Positions 1 to 9,507 are shown, numbered from the stretch's first letter. The stretch: DNA of 64,000 nucleotides from Rhodanobacter sp. ANJX3 (GCF_014200755.1 NZ_JACHCM010000002.1:496001-560000); one strand, 5' to 3'. Notes: generated from the letters alone by a model not told the origin. A program made the numbers and translations.

Positions 1-280
1 TCAGACTTTTGCCCAATGCCGTTACGCTGTACTCCACCGCGATCGGCGATGCCACGACGACGCGACGGGCCACGATGCCGTTACGCTCCAGGCGGCGCAG
101 CGTCTGGGTGAGCGCTTTTTGCGTAATGCCCTCCAGCGTGCGCTTGATCTCGTTGAAGCGCAGCGGGCCCTCGTTGAGCGCGGCCAGAATCAGCACCGAC
201 CATTTATCGGCCAGCTCGTCCAGCAGGAGCCGGCTGGGGCAGTCGGAAGCCTGCAGCACGCGATGTCTGAGCGAAGGCAT
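1..280 (-). CDS. HxlR-family winged-helix regulator (3' end off window)
   Basis: The minus strand reads from an ATG at 280 into a protein beginning MPSLRHRVLQASDCPSRLLL. It keeps the HxlR hallmarks: a cysteine near residue 14, the stretch LADKWSVLILAAL, and the winged-helix core LEGITQKALTQTLRRLERNG followed by the wing. HxlR proteins are small DNA-binding regulators, often sensing electrophiles or oxidants through that N-terminal cysteine. The C-terminus runs off the left edge. It is divergent from an Old Yellow Enzyme gene across about 100 bp holding a perfect palindrome, so it probably represses that gene and itself. Family assignment is confident; the inducing signal is inference. Confidence 0.9.
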   Translation of the reverse strand, partial: MPSLRHRVLQASDCPSRLLLDELADKWSVLILAALNEGPLRFNEIKRTLEGITQKALTQTLRRLERNGIVARRVVVASPIAVEYSVTALGKSL

Positions 281-331
281 GGTGGTTTCCCGTCGGCTAC
301 CTAGTTGCCAAATTGTGCCTCATTGACACTA

Positions 332-348
332 GGTATACAAAATATACC
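332..348. promoter_or_regulatory. Palindromic operator between HxlR and OYE genes
   Basis: GGTATA-CAAAA-TATACC is a perfect 6-bp inverted repeat with a 5-bp spacer, placed 51 bp from the HxlR start and 33 bp from the OYE start. HxlR-type dimers bind short AT-rich inverted repeats in such divergent promoters. The repeat is seen directly; its role as operator is inferred. Confidence 0.7.
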
Positions 349-381
349 ATCGACGGGTTCCTCCCCAGTGGATCCTCCCGC

Positions 382-1521
382 ATGACATCCAACAACACAC
401 CCACAACCAACACCGACGTGCTGTTCCAGCCGTTCCAGATCAAAAACCTCGCGCTGAAGAATCGCGTAGTGATGGCACCGATGACGCGCTCGTTCTCCCC
501 CCATGGCGTACCGGGCGCCAATGTAGCGGCCTACTACCGCCGCCGCGCCGAGGGCGAGGTCGGGCTGATCCTGTCCGAAGGCACGGTGATCGACCGGCCG
601 GCAGCGCGCAACGAAGGCCAGATTCCATTCTTCCACGGCGAGGCCGCGCTGGCCGGCTGGCAGAACGTGATCCATGCCGTGCATGGCGCGGGCGGCAAGA
701 TGGGCCCACAGATCTGGCACGTGGGTGCCGTGGCGCATCCGTTTGCCGAATGGACGCCACCCGCACCGCCCGAAAGCCCTTCCGGCCTCGTGGCGCCGGG
801 CACCGCGCGCGGCGAGGCGATGAGCGAAGAAGACATCGCCGACACCGTCGCAGCATTCGCTCGCGCGGCCGCCGATGCGAAGCGTCTGGGCTTCGACACA
901 CTGGAGATTCACGGTGCACACGGCTACCTGATCGACCAGTTTTTCTGGTCGGCCACCAACGAGCGCAGCGACCGCTACGGAGGCGCTACGCTGGTGCAGC
1001 GCTCGCGCTTTGCCGGCGAAGTGGTCAAGGCGATCCGCCAAGCTGTGGGTCCAGAGTTCCCGATCATCCTGCGCGTAAGCCAGTGGAAACAGCAGGAATA
1101 CACGGCACGCCTGGCACCGACGCCGGAAGCGATGACCGACTGGCTGCTGCCGCTGGTGGAAGCCGGCGTGGACATTCTGCACTGCTCGCAGCGACGCTTC
1201 TGGGAGCCGGAGTTTGCGGAGATCGATGGCGCCAACGGACTGAACTTTGCCGGCTGGGCGAAGAAGCTCACCGGTGCCGCCACCATCAGCGTCGGCTCGG
1301 TCGGCCTGTCGAACGACGTGATGGCGGCCTTTGGCGGGGCAAGCTCCACGCCGGTGGGTTTGGACAATCTGATCGAGCGCATGGAGCGCGGCGAGTTCGA
1401 TCTGATTGCGGTGGGCCGTGCCCTGCTCAGCGATCCGCTATGGCTGACCAAGGTACGCACAGGCGACAGCGAGCACCTGAAGGAATTCACCGCCGCCGCG
1501 ATGGGTGAGTTGGTGATGTAA
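382..1521 (+). CDS. NADH:flavin oxidoreductase, Old Yellow Enzyme family
   Basis: A 379-residue FMN-dependent ene-reductase of the Old Yellow Enzyme family, a TIM barrel that reduces activated C=C bonds or nitro groups in the cytoplasm. The N-terminal FQIKNLALKNRVVMAPMTRS and the central HGAHGYLIDQFFWSATNERS are family signatures; the latter precedes the conserved DRYGG. The reading frame opens earlier at a TTG (313), but the ATG at 382 fits OYE N-termini and lies beyond the operator. It is divergent from an HxlR regulator, a frequent pairing for electrophile-induced reductases. Length is normal. The physiological substrate cannot be read from the sequence. Confidence 0.92.
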   Translation: MTSNNTPTTNTDVLFQPFQIKNLALKNRVVMAPMTRSFSPHGVPGANVAAYYRRRAEGEVGLILSEGTVIDRPAARNEGQIPFFHGEAALAGWQNVIHAVHGAGGKMGPQIWHVGAVAHPFAEWTPPAPPESPSGLVAPGTARGEAMSEEDIADTVAAFARAAADAKRLGFDTLEIHGAHGYLIDQFFWSATNERSDRYGGATLVQRSRFAGEVVKAIRQAVGPEFPIILRVSQWKQQEYTARLAPTPEAMTDWLLPLVEAGVDILHCSQRRFWEPEFAEIDGANGLNFAGWAKKLTGAATISVGSVGLSNDVMAAFGGASSTPVGLDNLIERMERGEFDLIAVGRALLSDPLWLTKVRTGDSEHLKEFTAAAMGELVM

Positions 1522-1671
1522 TCCAACGATGACGCCGCCATGCGGAGCGCATCGAAAAAGACCGAACGGGGCCACATGGCGCTGGTCCCGTTTCGTCGTA
1601 AAGCAAAAGCGGATTCGATTCACCGCGAAAAGAACGAGGACCGCAAGCCGCCGACTCGCTGCGCGCGTCCT

Positions 1672-4482
1672 TCAAGGCGCAGGCGTCGAATATGTCCACG
1701 CCACATGTACCGGCACATGCACGCTGCGCTCGGTCAGGTTCAACGTGGCGATGGTCGACGCGGCATCCCATGACCAGTGCTCGACAGGCTGGCCGTCCAC
1801 GGTGACGCTCTGCGGCTTGCCCGCCGCATGGAGGCGCAGCTCGTACGACCGGCGCTGCACCTGGCCCGCGAATGCGCCACTGGCCGGCGCGATGGTCAAC
1901 TGCTGCGATCCGCTCGCGTTGTCGTAATCGATCGCGGTCAGCGTATAGGCATTATGCAGATAAGCCAGCGACGTACCGTCGTCCTCGTAAAGATCGAAGT
2001 GGCCCTTGCCGCGGCCGTAGAGATCGAGCATCAGCGTATCCAGCGGCCGCGCATCGGAGTACGCGCTGACCGACTGCTGTGGAACGATCGCGCCATCGCG
2101 CACGAACACCGGCGTGGCATCGGTCGCGTAGTGAGCGCTGAAGGTCATGCCGCCCGCATAGCGCTTGCCGGTGAAGAAATCGAACCAGTCGCCCGGCGGC
2201 AGATACACGCTGACATCGCCGCTTGGATCGAGCACCGGCGCCACCAGCATCTGCTCGCCGAAAAAGTATTCGTGCGGATGCTGGTACGCCTCGTCGAGCT
2301 GCGGATAAGCAAGATAGAGCGGCCGCATGATCGGCAGCGACGCCGTGTGCGCCTGCCAGGCATAGCTGTAGACGTAGGGAATCAGCTGCGTGTGCAGGGT
2401 AAAGTATTTTTTCATCAGCGCCACGCCCTGCGCGCCGTAAAGCCAAGGCATGCGCACATTGCCCTCCAGCGGATTGGCGTGCGCGCTGTGCATGCGCAGA
2501 ATCGGGCTGAACGCGCCGAATTCGATCCAGCGCGCGTAGAGGTCGAAGTCGATCTTGGCGCCGTGGAAGCCACCGATGTCGTGGCTGACGTAAGGCACCA
2601 GCACGTTGCCGGCGCGCGTGCTGTACGCGACCTCGTACGCCAGCACCGGCCACTGCGAATACGTGTCGCCAGTGAAATAGGCCGGGTAGCGCTCGCTGCC
2701 CCAGCCGCCATAACGGCCGAGGATGAAGCCGCGTTTGCCGGTCGCCTGCTCGGTCGCGTCGAAGAACACCTTGTTGGTCCACAGCTGCTTGTCCAGGCCG
2801 GGCATGTCGACCGCGCCGCTGCCGCCGTCGATCCACCAGAACGCCACGCCCTGATCCAGCAGCGGCTTGTGCAGGGTCTGCATGGAGCTGTCGGCTTGCC
2901 GCCGATCGGAGAGGTCGAAAAAAATCCGCGGCGGCGGCTTGACGTCGCGCAGCACGATACGGCTGCCCAGGAGGCCGCTGCCGCGCTTGCCGGCGACGAC
3001 GCGCAGCACGATGGTATTGCGCTCGCCTGCGCGCATGAACCGGGCGACGTCGGCATAGGTGACCCGCTGCGGCCACTGAATCTGGCTATGCGTCGCCTCG
3101 TGCCCGTTGACGAACAGCCGATACGACGACGCCACTTCACCGAACACGAGATACAGCGACGCGGGCAGCTGCGCGGGCAGACTCACGGAGGTGCGATACC
3201 AGGCAATGCCGATGCCCTTGCCGCGGCCCTGCTCCTCCCACGACATGCCCGTCTCGATCGGCGACCAGCGCACGTTGGCATCTGGCGCAAACCACGTCTG
3301 CGACAGACCCCAGTCGTTCGGGTCGGCGGCGAACTGCCATGCGTTCGATAACGACCGGTCGAACGCTGGCTTCGGCGGCAGCGGCTGGCCAAGAGCGGCG
3401 AGCGCGGCCGGTGCATGACTGTCGTCATACGAAACCACGCTCTCCTCGGTATTGGCGTAGCCGGGATGATCGTTGAGGCTGACCTTGATGCCCTGCCCGT
3501 GCAGCCAATCGAGCAGCTGCTTCGGGTGCGGCACCAGCGGGCTCCAGTCGAAGCCGCCGTCCCAGCCGTAGTTGTGCCAGGCAAAATCCAGCACAAGCCC
3601 ATCGAACGGGATGCCCTCATCGCGCAAACGCGTCACCTCGTCTTTCAGGTGCTGCGCGTTGTAGCGTTGAAACGCCGGCTGCCTGGCGTCGGCGGAATCG
3701 GGAAAGTATTCGAAATTGAAATCGGTAATCCACGGCCCGAGCGTATAGCGCGGAATCATCGGCACCGGGCCGCACAGCTCGGCGTAGGTTTGCAGCACGC
3801 TCCGATAGTCGGTGCCGTAGGTGAACAGGTACCAGTCCTGCCCGCCGGTCTGCGGACGCGGCTCGATCCAGGCCTTTTGCGCGTTCCACACCGGCGTGGT
3901 GCTGTCGTCGATAACCGCGTAGCCGCTGCGGCTGAGCAGGCCCGGCTGGGCCGGCGGCAGCAGCACCTCGATGCCGGGGATGATGTCGTTGACCGGGCTC
4001 TGCAGATCCTTGCCGTCCTTCGGCAGGTTGGGCGCGCTGATGTTGTCCAGCGAATACGTCAGCCCGCCGAGATTGCGCGCGTCCACATCGCCCGGGTGCC
4101 ATTCGTGCCCCGCACCGCCAGCGGGCGAGCTCCAGCGAACGACCAGATTGCTGGCCGTGAAGGGCCCGGAATGCAAGCGATATCGCAACGTCATCGCCGA
4201 CGTCTGCTCGACAAGCCAGCCGCCGGCCTGCGTCGTTGTCACATGCACAGCGGGCCAGTCCCGCTTCTGCACCACCGCCGTGGGCGCATCGACGAATTGG
4301 CCGGTCGGCGAATACTCCATGCGGACCAGCGACGGCGTGAGAAATTCGAACCGCGCTTCGCCTGCGCCGGCGGATGCACGCGCCATGGACTCTGCCGCAG
4401 CGCAAGGCGGCAGACATACCGACAGCCCTGCTGCGAGCAGCCAGCAACAGGTGTGATGCATAAAGCGCTTCGACAAAACCAT
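1672..4482 (-). CDS. Secreted GH31 family glycoside hydrolase with inserted lectin-like domain
   Basis: A 936-residue exported alpha-glycosidase. A signal peptide spans about residues 1-31. A GH31 N-terminal beta-sandwich is followed by the (beta/alpha)8 barrel. The expected catalytic residues are the nucleophile Asp552 in FWWIDGG and the acid/base Asp606 in YFTGDTYSQW, with SHDIGGF downstream. About 135 residues (roughly 380-515, containing SLYLVFGEVASSYRLFVNGH) interrupt the barrel and resemble the jelly-roll sugar-binding domains of GH2-type enzymes. Such inserts occur in a subset of GH31 proteins. The C-terminus ends in beta-sandwich domains. Family alternatives are alpha-glucosidase, alpha-xylosidase or alpha-galactosidase; the substrate is not resolved. 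Monocistronic; a possible later start is the Met at residue 8. Confidence 0.93.
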   Translation of the reverse strand: MVLSKRFMHHTCCWLLAAGLSVCLPPCAAAESMARASAGAGEARFEFLTPSLVRMEYSPTGQFVDAPTAVVQKRDWPAVHVTTTQAGGWLVEQTSAMTLRYRLHSGPFTASNLVVRWSSPAGGAGHEWHPGDVDARNLGGLTYSLDNISAPNLPKDGKDLQSPVNDIIPGIEVLLPPAQPGLLSRSGYAVIDDSTTPVWNAQKAWIEPRPQTGGQDWYLFTYGTDYRSVLQTYAELCGPVPMIPRYTLGPWITDFNFEYFPDSADARQPAFQRYNAQHLKDEVTRLRDEGIPFDGLVLDFAWHNYGWDGGFDWSPLVPHPKQLLDWLHGQGIKVSLNDHPGYANTEESVVSYDDSHAPAALAALGQPLPPKPAFDRSLSNAWQFAADPNDWGLSQTWFAPDANVRWSPIETGMSWEEQGRGKGIGIAWYRTSVSLPAQLPASLYLVFGEVASSYRLFVNGHEATHSQIQWPQRVTYADVARFMRAGERNTIVLRVVAGKRGSGLLGSRIVLRDVKPPPRIFFDLSDRRQADSSMQTLHKPLLDQGVAFWWIDGGSGAVDMPGLDKQLWTNKVFFDATEQATGKRGFILGRYGGWGSERYPAYFTGDTYSQWPVLAYEVAYSTRAGNVLVPYVSHDIGGFHGAKIDFDLYARWIEFGAFSPILRMHSAHANPLEGNVRMPWLYGAQGVALMKKYFTLHTQLIPYVYSYAWQAHTASLPIMRPLYLAYPQLDEAYQHPHEYFFGEQMLVAPVLDPSGDVSVYLPPGDWFDFFTGKRYAGGMTFSAHYATDATPVFVRDGAIVPQQSVSAYSDARPLDTLMLDLYGRGKGHFDLYEDDGTSLAYLHNAYTLTAIDYDNASGSQQLTIAPASGAFAGQVQRRSYELRLHAAGKPQSVTVDGQPVEHWSWDAASTIATLNLTERSVHVPVHVAWTYSTPAP

Positions 4483-4673
4483 GCGGATCGATGCTCCCGT
4501 ACGACGCAGTCCGCCTACCTTACAGCGAACCTCATCGAAACCGGGTCGATCGAAATCAGGCGCTCCTCATGGCGCAGGCCTCGATCATAGGCGCCACTGA
4601 CCGCACGAACGCAGAACGCGCCAAATTAGAGCTTCGACGCACGGCCCTATGCGCGGCATGCGCCGCGCAGACG

Positions 4674-4823
4674 TCAGCGGGTCGTTACGCTGGCAGTGCT
4701 TGCAGTGACGGTATCGGTGCGCGTACCGGACTGCATCACGCCCACGGCGAGCGTAAGCACCAACGCGACAACGGTGGCGAGATGAGGGAGACGGCTGGCG
4801 CTGGCAGTTTGCGAATGGAACAT
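4674..4823 (-). CDS. Small single-span membrane peptide (49 aa)
   Basis: A 49-residue ORF, MFHSQTASASRLPHLATVVA onward, with one hydrophobic segment (about residues 14-30) and a Ser/Thr-rich tail ending TASTASVTTR. The start at 4823 is supported by an AGGAG Shine-Dalgarno about 9 bases upstream on the minus strand. I do not recognise a family. It could be a small inner-membrane or exported peptide; a spurious ORF remains possible. Confidence 0.45.
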   Translation of the reverse strand: MFHSQTASASRLPHLATVVALVLTLAVGVMQSGTRTDTVTASTASVTTR

Positions 4824-5211
4824 GAGGGCAACTCCTGAGAAAAGGCACAGACGTCGACCGCGGCGTCTGTTGCGCTGCATCATCCGCAATCGGCGCCATT
4901 GAGGCCAATCGTTTGTTCTCATGGTTGCCATATGCGTTGACTATGGTTGCTGCCACATTCGGCAAAAGGTGCCGGCAGCGGCGCGCGCGATGGCTCGGGC
5001 ACAGGGCGTATGAAATACGGGCGAATGCGGCCTTCGTTTACAGCGATCGGCGCGCCGCCACCGTCGCGCAACGCTTGCTCGACGCTGGAGCAGGCACGCA
5101 CAGAACACTCCGGCTCTGCCACAGTGCGTTGGCCCGAGGTTTGAAGTATGCGCGGTGATTGGTCTGCGACGATGAGCTGGGTAACCGCAACTTGATCGGC
5201 CGAGGAAAACG

Positions 5212-5809
5212 ATCGATTCGATAGAACTGGTGCTGGCGATGCTGTTGGCCGTAGTGGCCAGCAGCTATGTGGTGCGTATCCTGCCGATACCGCTGCCGCT
5301 GGTGCAGATCGCGATGGGCGCGGGCATTGCCGGCGTGCTCGATCACGGCGTGGTGCTGGATCCGCAGATTTTCTTTCTGCTGTTTCTTCCGCCGCTGCTG
5401 TTTCTCGATGGCTGGCGTATTCCAAAGGACGGACTGCTGCGCGACAAGACGGTGATCCTGCAGCTTGCGCTGGGGCTGGTGGTATTTGGCGATTGCGGCC
5501 ATCGAAAAGTCGCAGCGCCAGCTGATGGAGAAAAGCGTCGCGGCCGACGCCGAAATGTATTCCCATGCCGCCGCACGCGTGATTGCGCTTTATCAGCATC
5601 GACTGGATCGCGATGCATCGAGCGAAACCGAGGCCAAGCAGTTGCGCAAAGCCGACGAGATTGAAATCGCCCTGCGCCTCGCCGCGCTGCAGGCCGAGCG
5701 CAACGAGATTTTCAACCTGGCGCGGCATGCGCTTATCTCCGACGAAACCTCCCGCCGCCTGGTGCGCGAGATCGATCTCGCCGAAGCGCGCCATCGCGTG
5801 GAGTCGTGA
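5212..5809 (+). pseudogene. Na+/H+ antiporter (CPA1/NhaP-like) remnant with internal deletion
   Basis: Two out-of-frame pieces of one gene remain. The 5' piece encodes IELVLAMLLAVVASSYVVRI to LGLVVF, the first transmembrane segments of CPA1 sodium/proton antiporters (with QIFFLLFLPPLLFLDGWRIP). At about 5490 the frame changes and the text becomes the cytoplasmic C-terminal tail (AIEKSQRQLMEK... to RHALISDETSRRLVREIDLA). The central transport domain of several hundred residues is missing. The expected first codon (before GATTCGATAGAACTG) reads ATC rather than ATG. The gene cannot make an antiporter. The deletion is read directly; loss of the start codon is inferred. Confidence 0.85.
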
Positions 5810-6387
5810 GAAACCATATCGGCCTCGATGGGCACAAAGACTGAAGACGCCCGAGAGGATGCACTGCATGGCGCTGCAGGCGACAACACGCTCTCCATCC
5901 GGCCGCGAGAAGGGCTCGCCACTTCGGTAGCCATGCGCCGGTAAAGCCCGTAGCGCCGATGCCGGCGAGACGATTCAGGACTTTATATCGGGTGACGCGA
6001 TGCGTGCGGCAGTCCATTCCTCGACGCAATCGACAAATCGAGCGTACGCACTCGGCCATACGAAATTTTCCAGTTATGGACACCGAAATTAATGAGTACC
6101 CTCGATGGGACAAAATCCACGGCGATCATTTTTGCGGCTTGTCGAGAATTCGGTTGTCCGCGCAATTTTTGAACGCATGGTTTGCTGCGCTTCGGCGATT
6201 CGCATCATCTTGATATTCGATCGCAACAATTTGCTGCCGATGAGATCAGCAAGATCGTAGGGACCGTCGTCATGACGGTACACAGGGAGGTGGAGATAAA
6301 GCGGTGTGTTTGTTTAGGGAGTAACGGAGGAGCCCGGATCGTCCGGGCCCAACGGCTACAACAACTAGCTTCTATTGGGAGAAAAGC
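5810..6387. other. Gene-poor stretch with leader hairpin
   Basis: No convincing gene in either orientation. Just upstream of the next gene, GCCCGGA-TCG-TCCGGGC (6332-6348) forms a perfect 7-bp stem that would sit in that gene's 5' leader. It has no T-run, so it may be an mRNA-stabilising or REP-like hairpin rather than a terminator. Confidence 0.5.
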
Positions 6388-7500
6388 ATGGAATCAAAGA
6401 GCCATTTCGCCGCACGTCGACTCATCAAGATCGCCGTTGCAGCAAGTCTTGTCTGCGCAGCCTCTGTTCCCGCCGCCTTTGCGGCACCCACGACCGCCAT
6501 TGCCGATCAGGCACAGGCTCCCTCGATGGTGCAGGCGCAGGCCATTCAAAGCTGGCATGAAGACATCACCCGCATGTCGACCCCGGCCGAAGGCTGCTTT
6601 CAGGCGACCTTCCCCAGCATTCTCTGGAAGCAGGTGTCCTGCTCGCAGGTTCAGTCGTTTTCGCACCCGCTGCCGCGACGCCCGGACGCTCTCACCCGGT
6701 TTGCCGTACAGAGCGCGAGCGCAGGTAGCGTTGCCGGCGGCACGCAGACCACGGGTAACGGCGACGACTACGCCATCGAAACGGCCAGCCTGATCAGCAG
6801 CGCCACCGGCACCTTTCCCTCGGTGACCGGCGTCACCTCCGAAAAGGGCGTGGGCGTCGCGGCCTTCGGCGGCGGCGGCATCCTGGGCGCGAACGAGTAC
6901 ACGCTGCAGGCGAACTCCAACTACAACAAGACGACGTCCGCGTGTAAAAGCCATTCGGGCTGCACGGTCTGGCAGCAGTTCATCTATTCGCCGGACTACA
7001 GCACCAAGGGCAAGGCCGCGGTGTTCATCCAGTACTGGCTGCTCGGCTACGGCGGCAGCAGCTGCCCCAGCGGCTTCGGCAGCGACGGCTCCGGTGACTG
7101 CTACAAGAACAGCGCCGCCGTGACCGCACCCGATGTGCCTGCCACCCAGCTGGCCAACCTCAAGCTTTCGGGCACGGCCACCAGCGGCGGCAACGACACC
7201 GTGGTGTTTACCAATGGCACCACCGCCTATTCGCTCACCGCCAAGGACAGCGTGCTGAATCTGGCCACCGTGTGGGACCAGACCGAGTTCAACGTCGTCG
7301 GCAACGCCGGCGGATCGGAAGCGGAATTCAACTCCGGTTCGTCGATCACGGTGAAGCTCGCCGTCGCCGATGGCAGCACCGCCACGCCGACCTGCGCCGC
7401 CAACGCCGGCTCCACCGGCGAAAGCAACAACCTGAACCTTGGCAGCTGCAGCGCTGTCGGCGGCTCGTCGCCGTATATCCAGTTCACCGAGTCGAACTGA
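6388..7500 (+). CDS. Secreted protein of unknown function, Ser/Thr/Gly-rich
   Basis: 370 residues with a Sec signal peptide (KIAVAASLVCAASVPAAFAA). The mature part is rich in Gly, Ser, Thr and Asn, with aromatic beta-strands (TVWQQFIYSPDYS, KAAVFIQYWLLGYG, TVWDQTEFNVVGNAGGSEAE) and three pairs of cysteines spaced as in exported beta-sandwich proteins. The fold could be a concanavalin-like jelly roll, such as the glutamic (G1) peptidase scaffold, but I cannot identify the catalytic Gln/Glu pair. The start is supported by GGGAGAAA 7 bases upstream. It ends at a strong terminator and stands alone. Function unknown. Confidence 0.85.
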   Translation: MESKSHFAARRLIKIAVAASLVCAASVPAAFAAPTTAIADQAQAPSMVQAQAIQSWHEDITRMSTPAEGCFQATFPSILWKQVSCSQVQSFSHPLPRRPDALTRFAVQSASAGSVAGGTQTTGNGDDYAIETASLISSATGTFPSVTGVTSEKGVGVAAFGGGGILGANEYTLQANSNYNKTTSACKSHSGCTVWQQFIYSPDYSTKGKAAVFIQYWLLGYGGSSCPSGFGSDGSGDCYKNSAAVTAPDVPATQLANLKLSGTATSGGNDTVVFTNGTTAYSLTAKDSVLNLATVWDQTEFNVVGNAGGSEAEFNSGSSITVKLAVADGSTATPTCAANAGSTGESNNLNLGSCSAVGGSSPYIQFTESN

Positions 7501-7525
7501 GCGATACGTTCAACGTAAGCCGATG

Positions 7526-7566
7526 AAAAAAAGCACCGACGGATGATTCCGTCGGTGCTTTTTTTT
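7526..7566. terminator. Bidirectional rho-independent terminator
   Basis: A perfect 11-bp stem GCACCGACGGA/TCCGTCGGTGC (7533-7543, 7548-7558) with a TGAT loop, flanked by an A-run (7526-7532) and a T-run (7559-7566). It lies between the convergent secreted-protein gene and TPR gene and can serve both strands. Confidence 0.93.
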
Positions 7567-7666
7567 ATTTTCAGCGGGTTCGTGACCGAGCAAATGGATG
7601 GCCAAAACTATCGGATAGCGCAGTGGCCCCTGTACGCGACGAACGCCTCGTCGCTGTTGGGATACG

Positions 7667-9265
7667 TTACCTTTCGAGCGCTTTCTCGGGATGGCTGGCC
7701 AGGTAAGCCCGCATCTCCGCCACTTGCGACCTGAACTCCGATCGATCGCCAAAGTGATCGATAAAGTAATGGATCGTTTCGTAACGCCCGTCCAAGTTGT
7801 GATCCATTTGATTGCAGGCGCGCACGATATAGCCATCCGGAATATCCGGATAACGGCTGACCAAGGTATCGGCCAGTGCTTCGGCTTTTTCGGGCTGGTG
7901 TCCCGCATGGTTGTACAAATCGCCCAGCTCGGCCATCGCCCGTTCGGCATCCGGATCGCGCTGGATGACGGCAAGAAACGCGGCCTCCGCCTCTTGGACA
8001 TGGCCGGTCGACGCATAGATATGGCCGAGCTTCGTGCCAATTGCACTGTCGCCGGGAAAGCGCCGCGCCGCTTGAGCGACACTTTCGATGGCGCTCTTGG
8101 CATCGCCCAGTTTCATCATTTCCTGGGCGCGCCACTGCAGCGCATCGGCATCCCTCGGTTGAAAGCGCAACGCCTCGGAATACAGTTCGATCGCCTGCGT
8201 CGGCGCTTCATCGTAAATCTTGCCGGCAAGATCTATCAGATCGAGATAGGTGAGATTTTTATCGGCAGCAGACATGATTTGCTCCGTCTCGTTCCACATA
8301 GTCGGAGCATCGCTGGAGGTCAGTCGGTTGACACGCGGCATGCCGGCGACCATGCGAAGCAGCGGGTTGCGTTGAACCAGCTGTTCGACTTCTTGTTTCT
8401 GCTCACGTTCGCCGCCAAAGGCACGGCCCCACTTGGGCTGTGCCTGATTCATCATCTGCGTGCGAATGGCAAAGTTCGACGGATCGACAGCCAGGCCGCT
8501 TCTCGCCGCGCGATTCATATACTCGTCGTCGCCTTCAAGGGCACCGGCGTAGATCATCGACTGATAGGCTGTCGTCAGCGTCGGCAAAAGCGCCACGGCG
8601 CGATCCAGATCGCGCCGTGCCGAATCCAGCTGCTGACGCATACCGATGACCTGATCGTCACGAAGGTTACGTGCCCAATCGTCGCCGCGCGCCTGCTGAG
8701 CGGCATCGAGGTATTGCATGCCGCTGGCCGCCAATGCAAAGGCGCTGTTGGGCGCTTGTTGCTTCCACGCATCGATGATTTTTCGCGTTCCATCCTTGGC
8801 CTTGTCGAAGCCTGCGGCATAAAAAGCGGCGTCGAGCGTTCCAGGCTGTTTGGGATCGTGCAACGCGGTATCGAGATAGCCCTGAAACGACCGATCGACC
8901 CGATCGGCCTGATTTTTTTGCAGCAACGCGTCGATGTCAGACAGTTGCAAAGTATGGCGGTTGCGCAACTGGCAATAGGTCGCGGTGGTTTCACCATTCC
9001 AGTGCGTGGCCGGCAGATCGGGAAAACGCAGGCATCGTTGCAGCGCGTCGGGGATGTTGTCTGCCTCGCGGACGGCGGCCATAAACGCCCGATAATCGAC
9101 CGAGGCCTGCGTGGCTTCGTTGCGGTTGGCCCGTTCGATCCAGAAACGCCCGATGAGAATGGCGGCCAATACCAAAAGCAAAAGCGCGAGCAGGCTTTGC
9201 CTGGAAGGATGGGCACGCTTTACATGATCGGGCCGGCCCATGCCCCTGCGATTCGAATAATCCAT
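7667..9265 (-). CDS. Membrane-anchored TPR protein
   Basis: 532 residues. A basic N-terminus and one transmembrane helix (about residues 24-44, SLLALLLLVLAAILIGRFWI) anchor a periplasmic solenoid. TPR-like helices are clearest in the C-terminal third (GKIYDEAPTQAIELYSEALR, KLGHIYASTGHVQEAEAAFL, AELGDLYNHAGHQPEKAEAL). The middle region YRAFMAAVREADNI and the following LDTALHDPKQPGTLDAAFYA resemble DUF4034-type proteins, an uncertain call. The start is supported by GGACAGGGGG before the ATG. It is transcribed alone, convergent with the preceding gene. Likely a scaffold for protein-protein contacts in the envelope; no specific partner is evident. Confidence 0.88.
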   Translation of the reverse strand: MDYSNRRGMGRPDHVKRAHPSRQSLLALLLLVLAAILIGRFWIERANRNEATQASVDYRAFMAAVREADNIPDALQRCLRFPDLPATHWNGETTATYCQLRNRHTLQLSDIDALLQKNQADRVDRSFQGYLDTALHDPKQPGTLDAAFYAAGFDKAKDGTRKIIDAWKQQAPNSAFALAASGMQYLDAAQQARGDDWARNLRDDQVIGMRQQLDSARRDLDRAVALLPTLTTAYQSMIYAGALEGDDEYMNRAARSGLAVDPSNFAIRTQMMNQAQPKWGRAFGGEREQKQEVEQLVQRNPLLRMVAGMPRVNRLTSSDAPTMWNETEQIMSAADKNLTYLDLIDLAGKIYDEAPTQAIELYSEALRFQPRDADALQWRAQEMMKLGDAKSAIESVAQAARRFPGDSAIGTKLGHIYASTGHVQEAEAAFLAVIQRDPDAERAMAELGDLYNHAGHQPEKAEALADTLVSRYPDIPDGYIVRACNQMDHNLDGRYETIHYFIDHFGDRSEFRSQVAEMRAYLASHPEKALER

Positions 9266-9507
9266 AACGCCCCCTGTCCTTGAACACGCTTCGCCCCATG
9301 GCTGCTGCCGTTATTATCGGCGACTTTCGCAGCCTCGTTCCACCACCGCCAACGGCTGTTCTGGTGCAGCAGCGCAAGGCGAAAGTGCCTGATCCGGCCT
9401 CTACGTTTTGTGCTTGATAGGGTCGACCAACTCGTCCGTCGGGCTGCAGTTTATTCCGATAGCTTTTTACCACCGCTCTTTTCAACGCCCGCAGACCAAG
9501 GCAATAC

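Noticed and set aside
1777..3351. Long plus-strand ORF of 524 codons
   Set aside because: It is antisense to the GH31 gene, whose motifs are unmistakable; the long opposite frame is a high-GC artefact.
5733..6113. Minus-strand ORF with GATGFTG, a nucleotide-binding motif of saccharopine-dehydrogenase-like proteins
   Set aside because: The motif stands alone; flanking sequence does not match and it overlaps the antiporter remnant.
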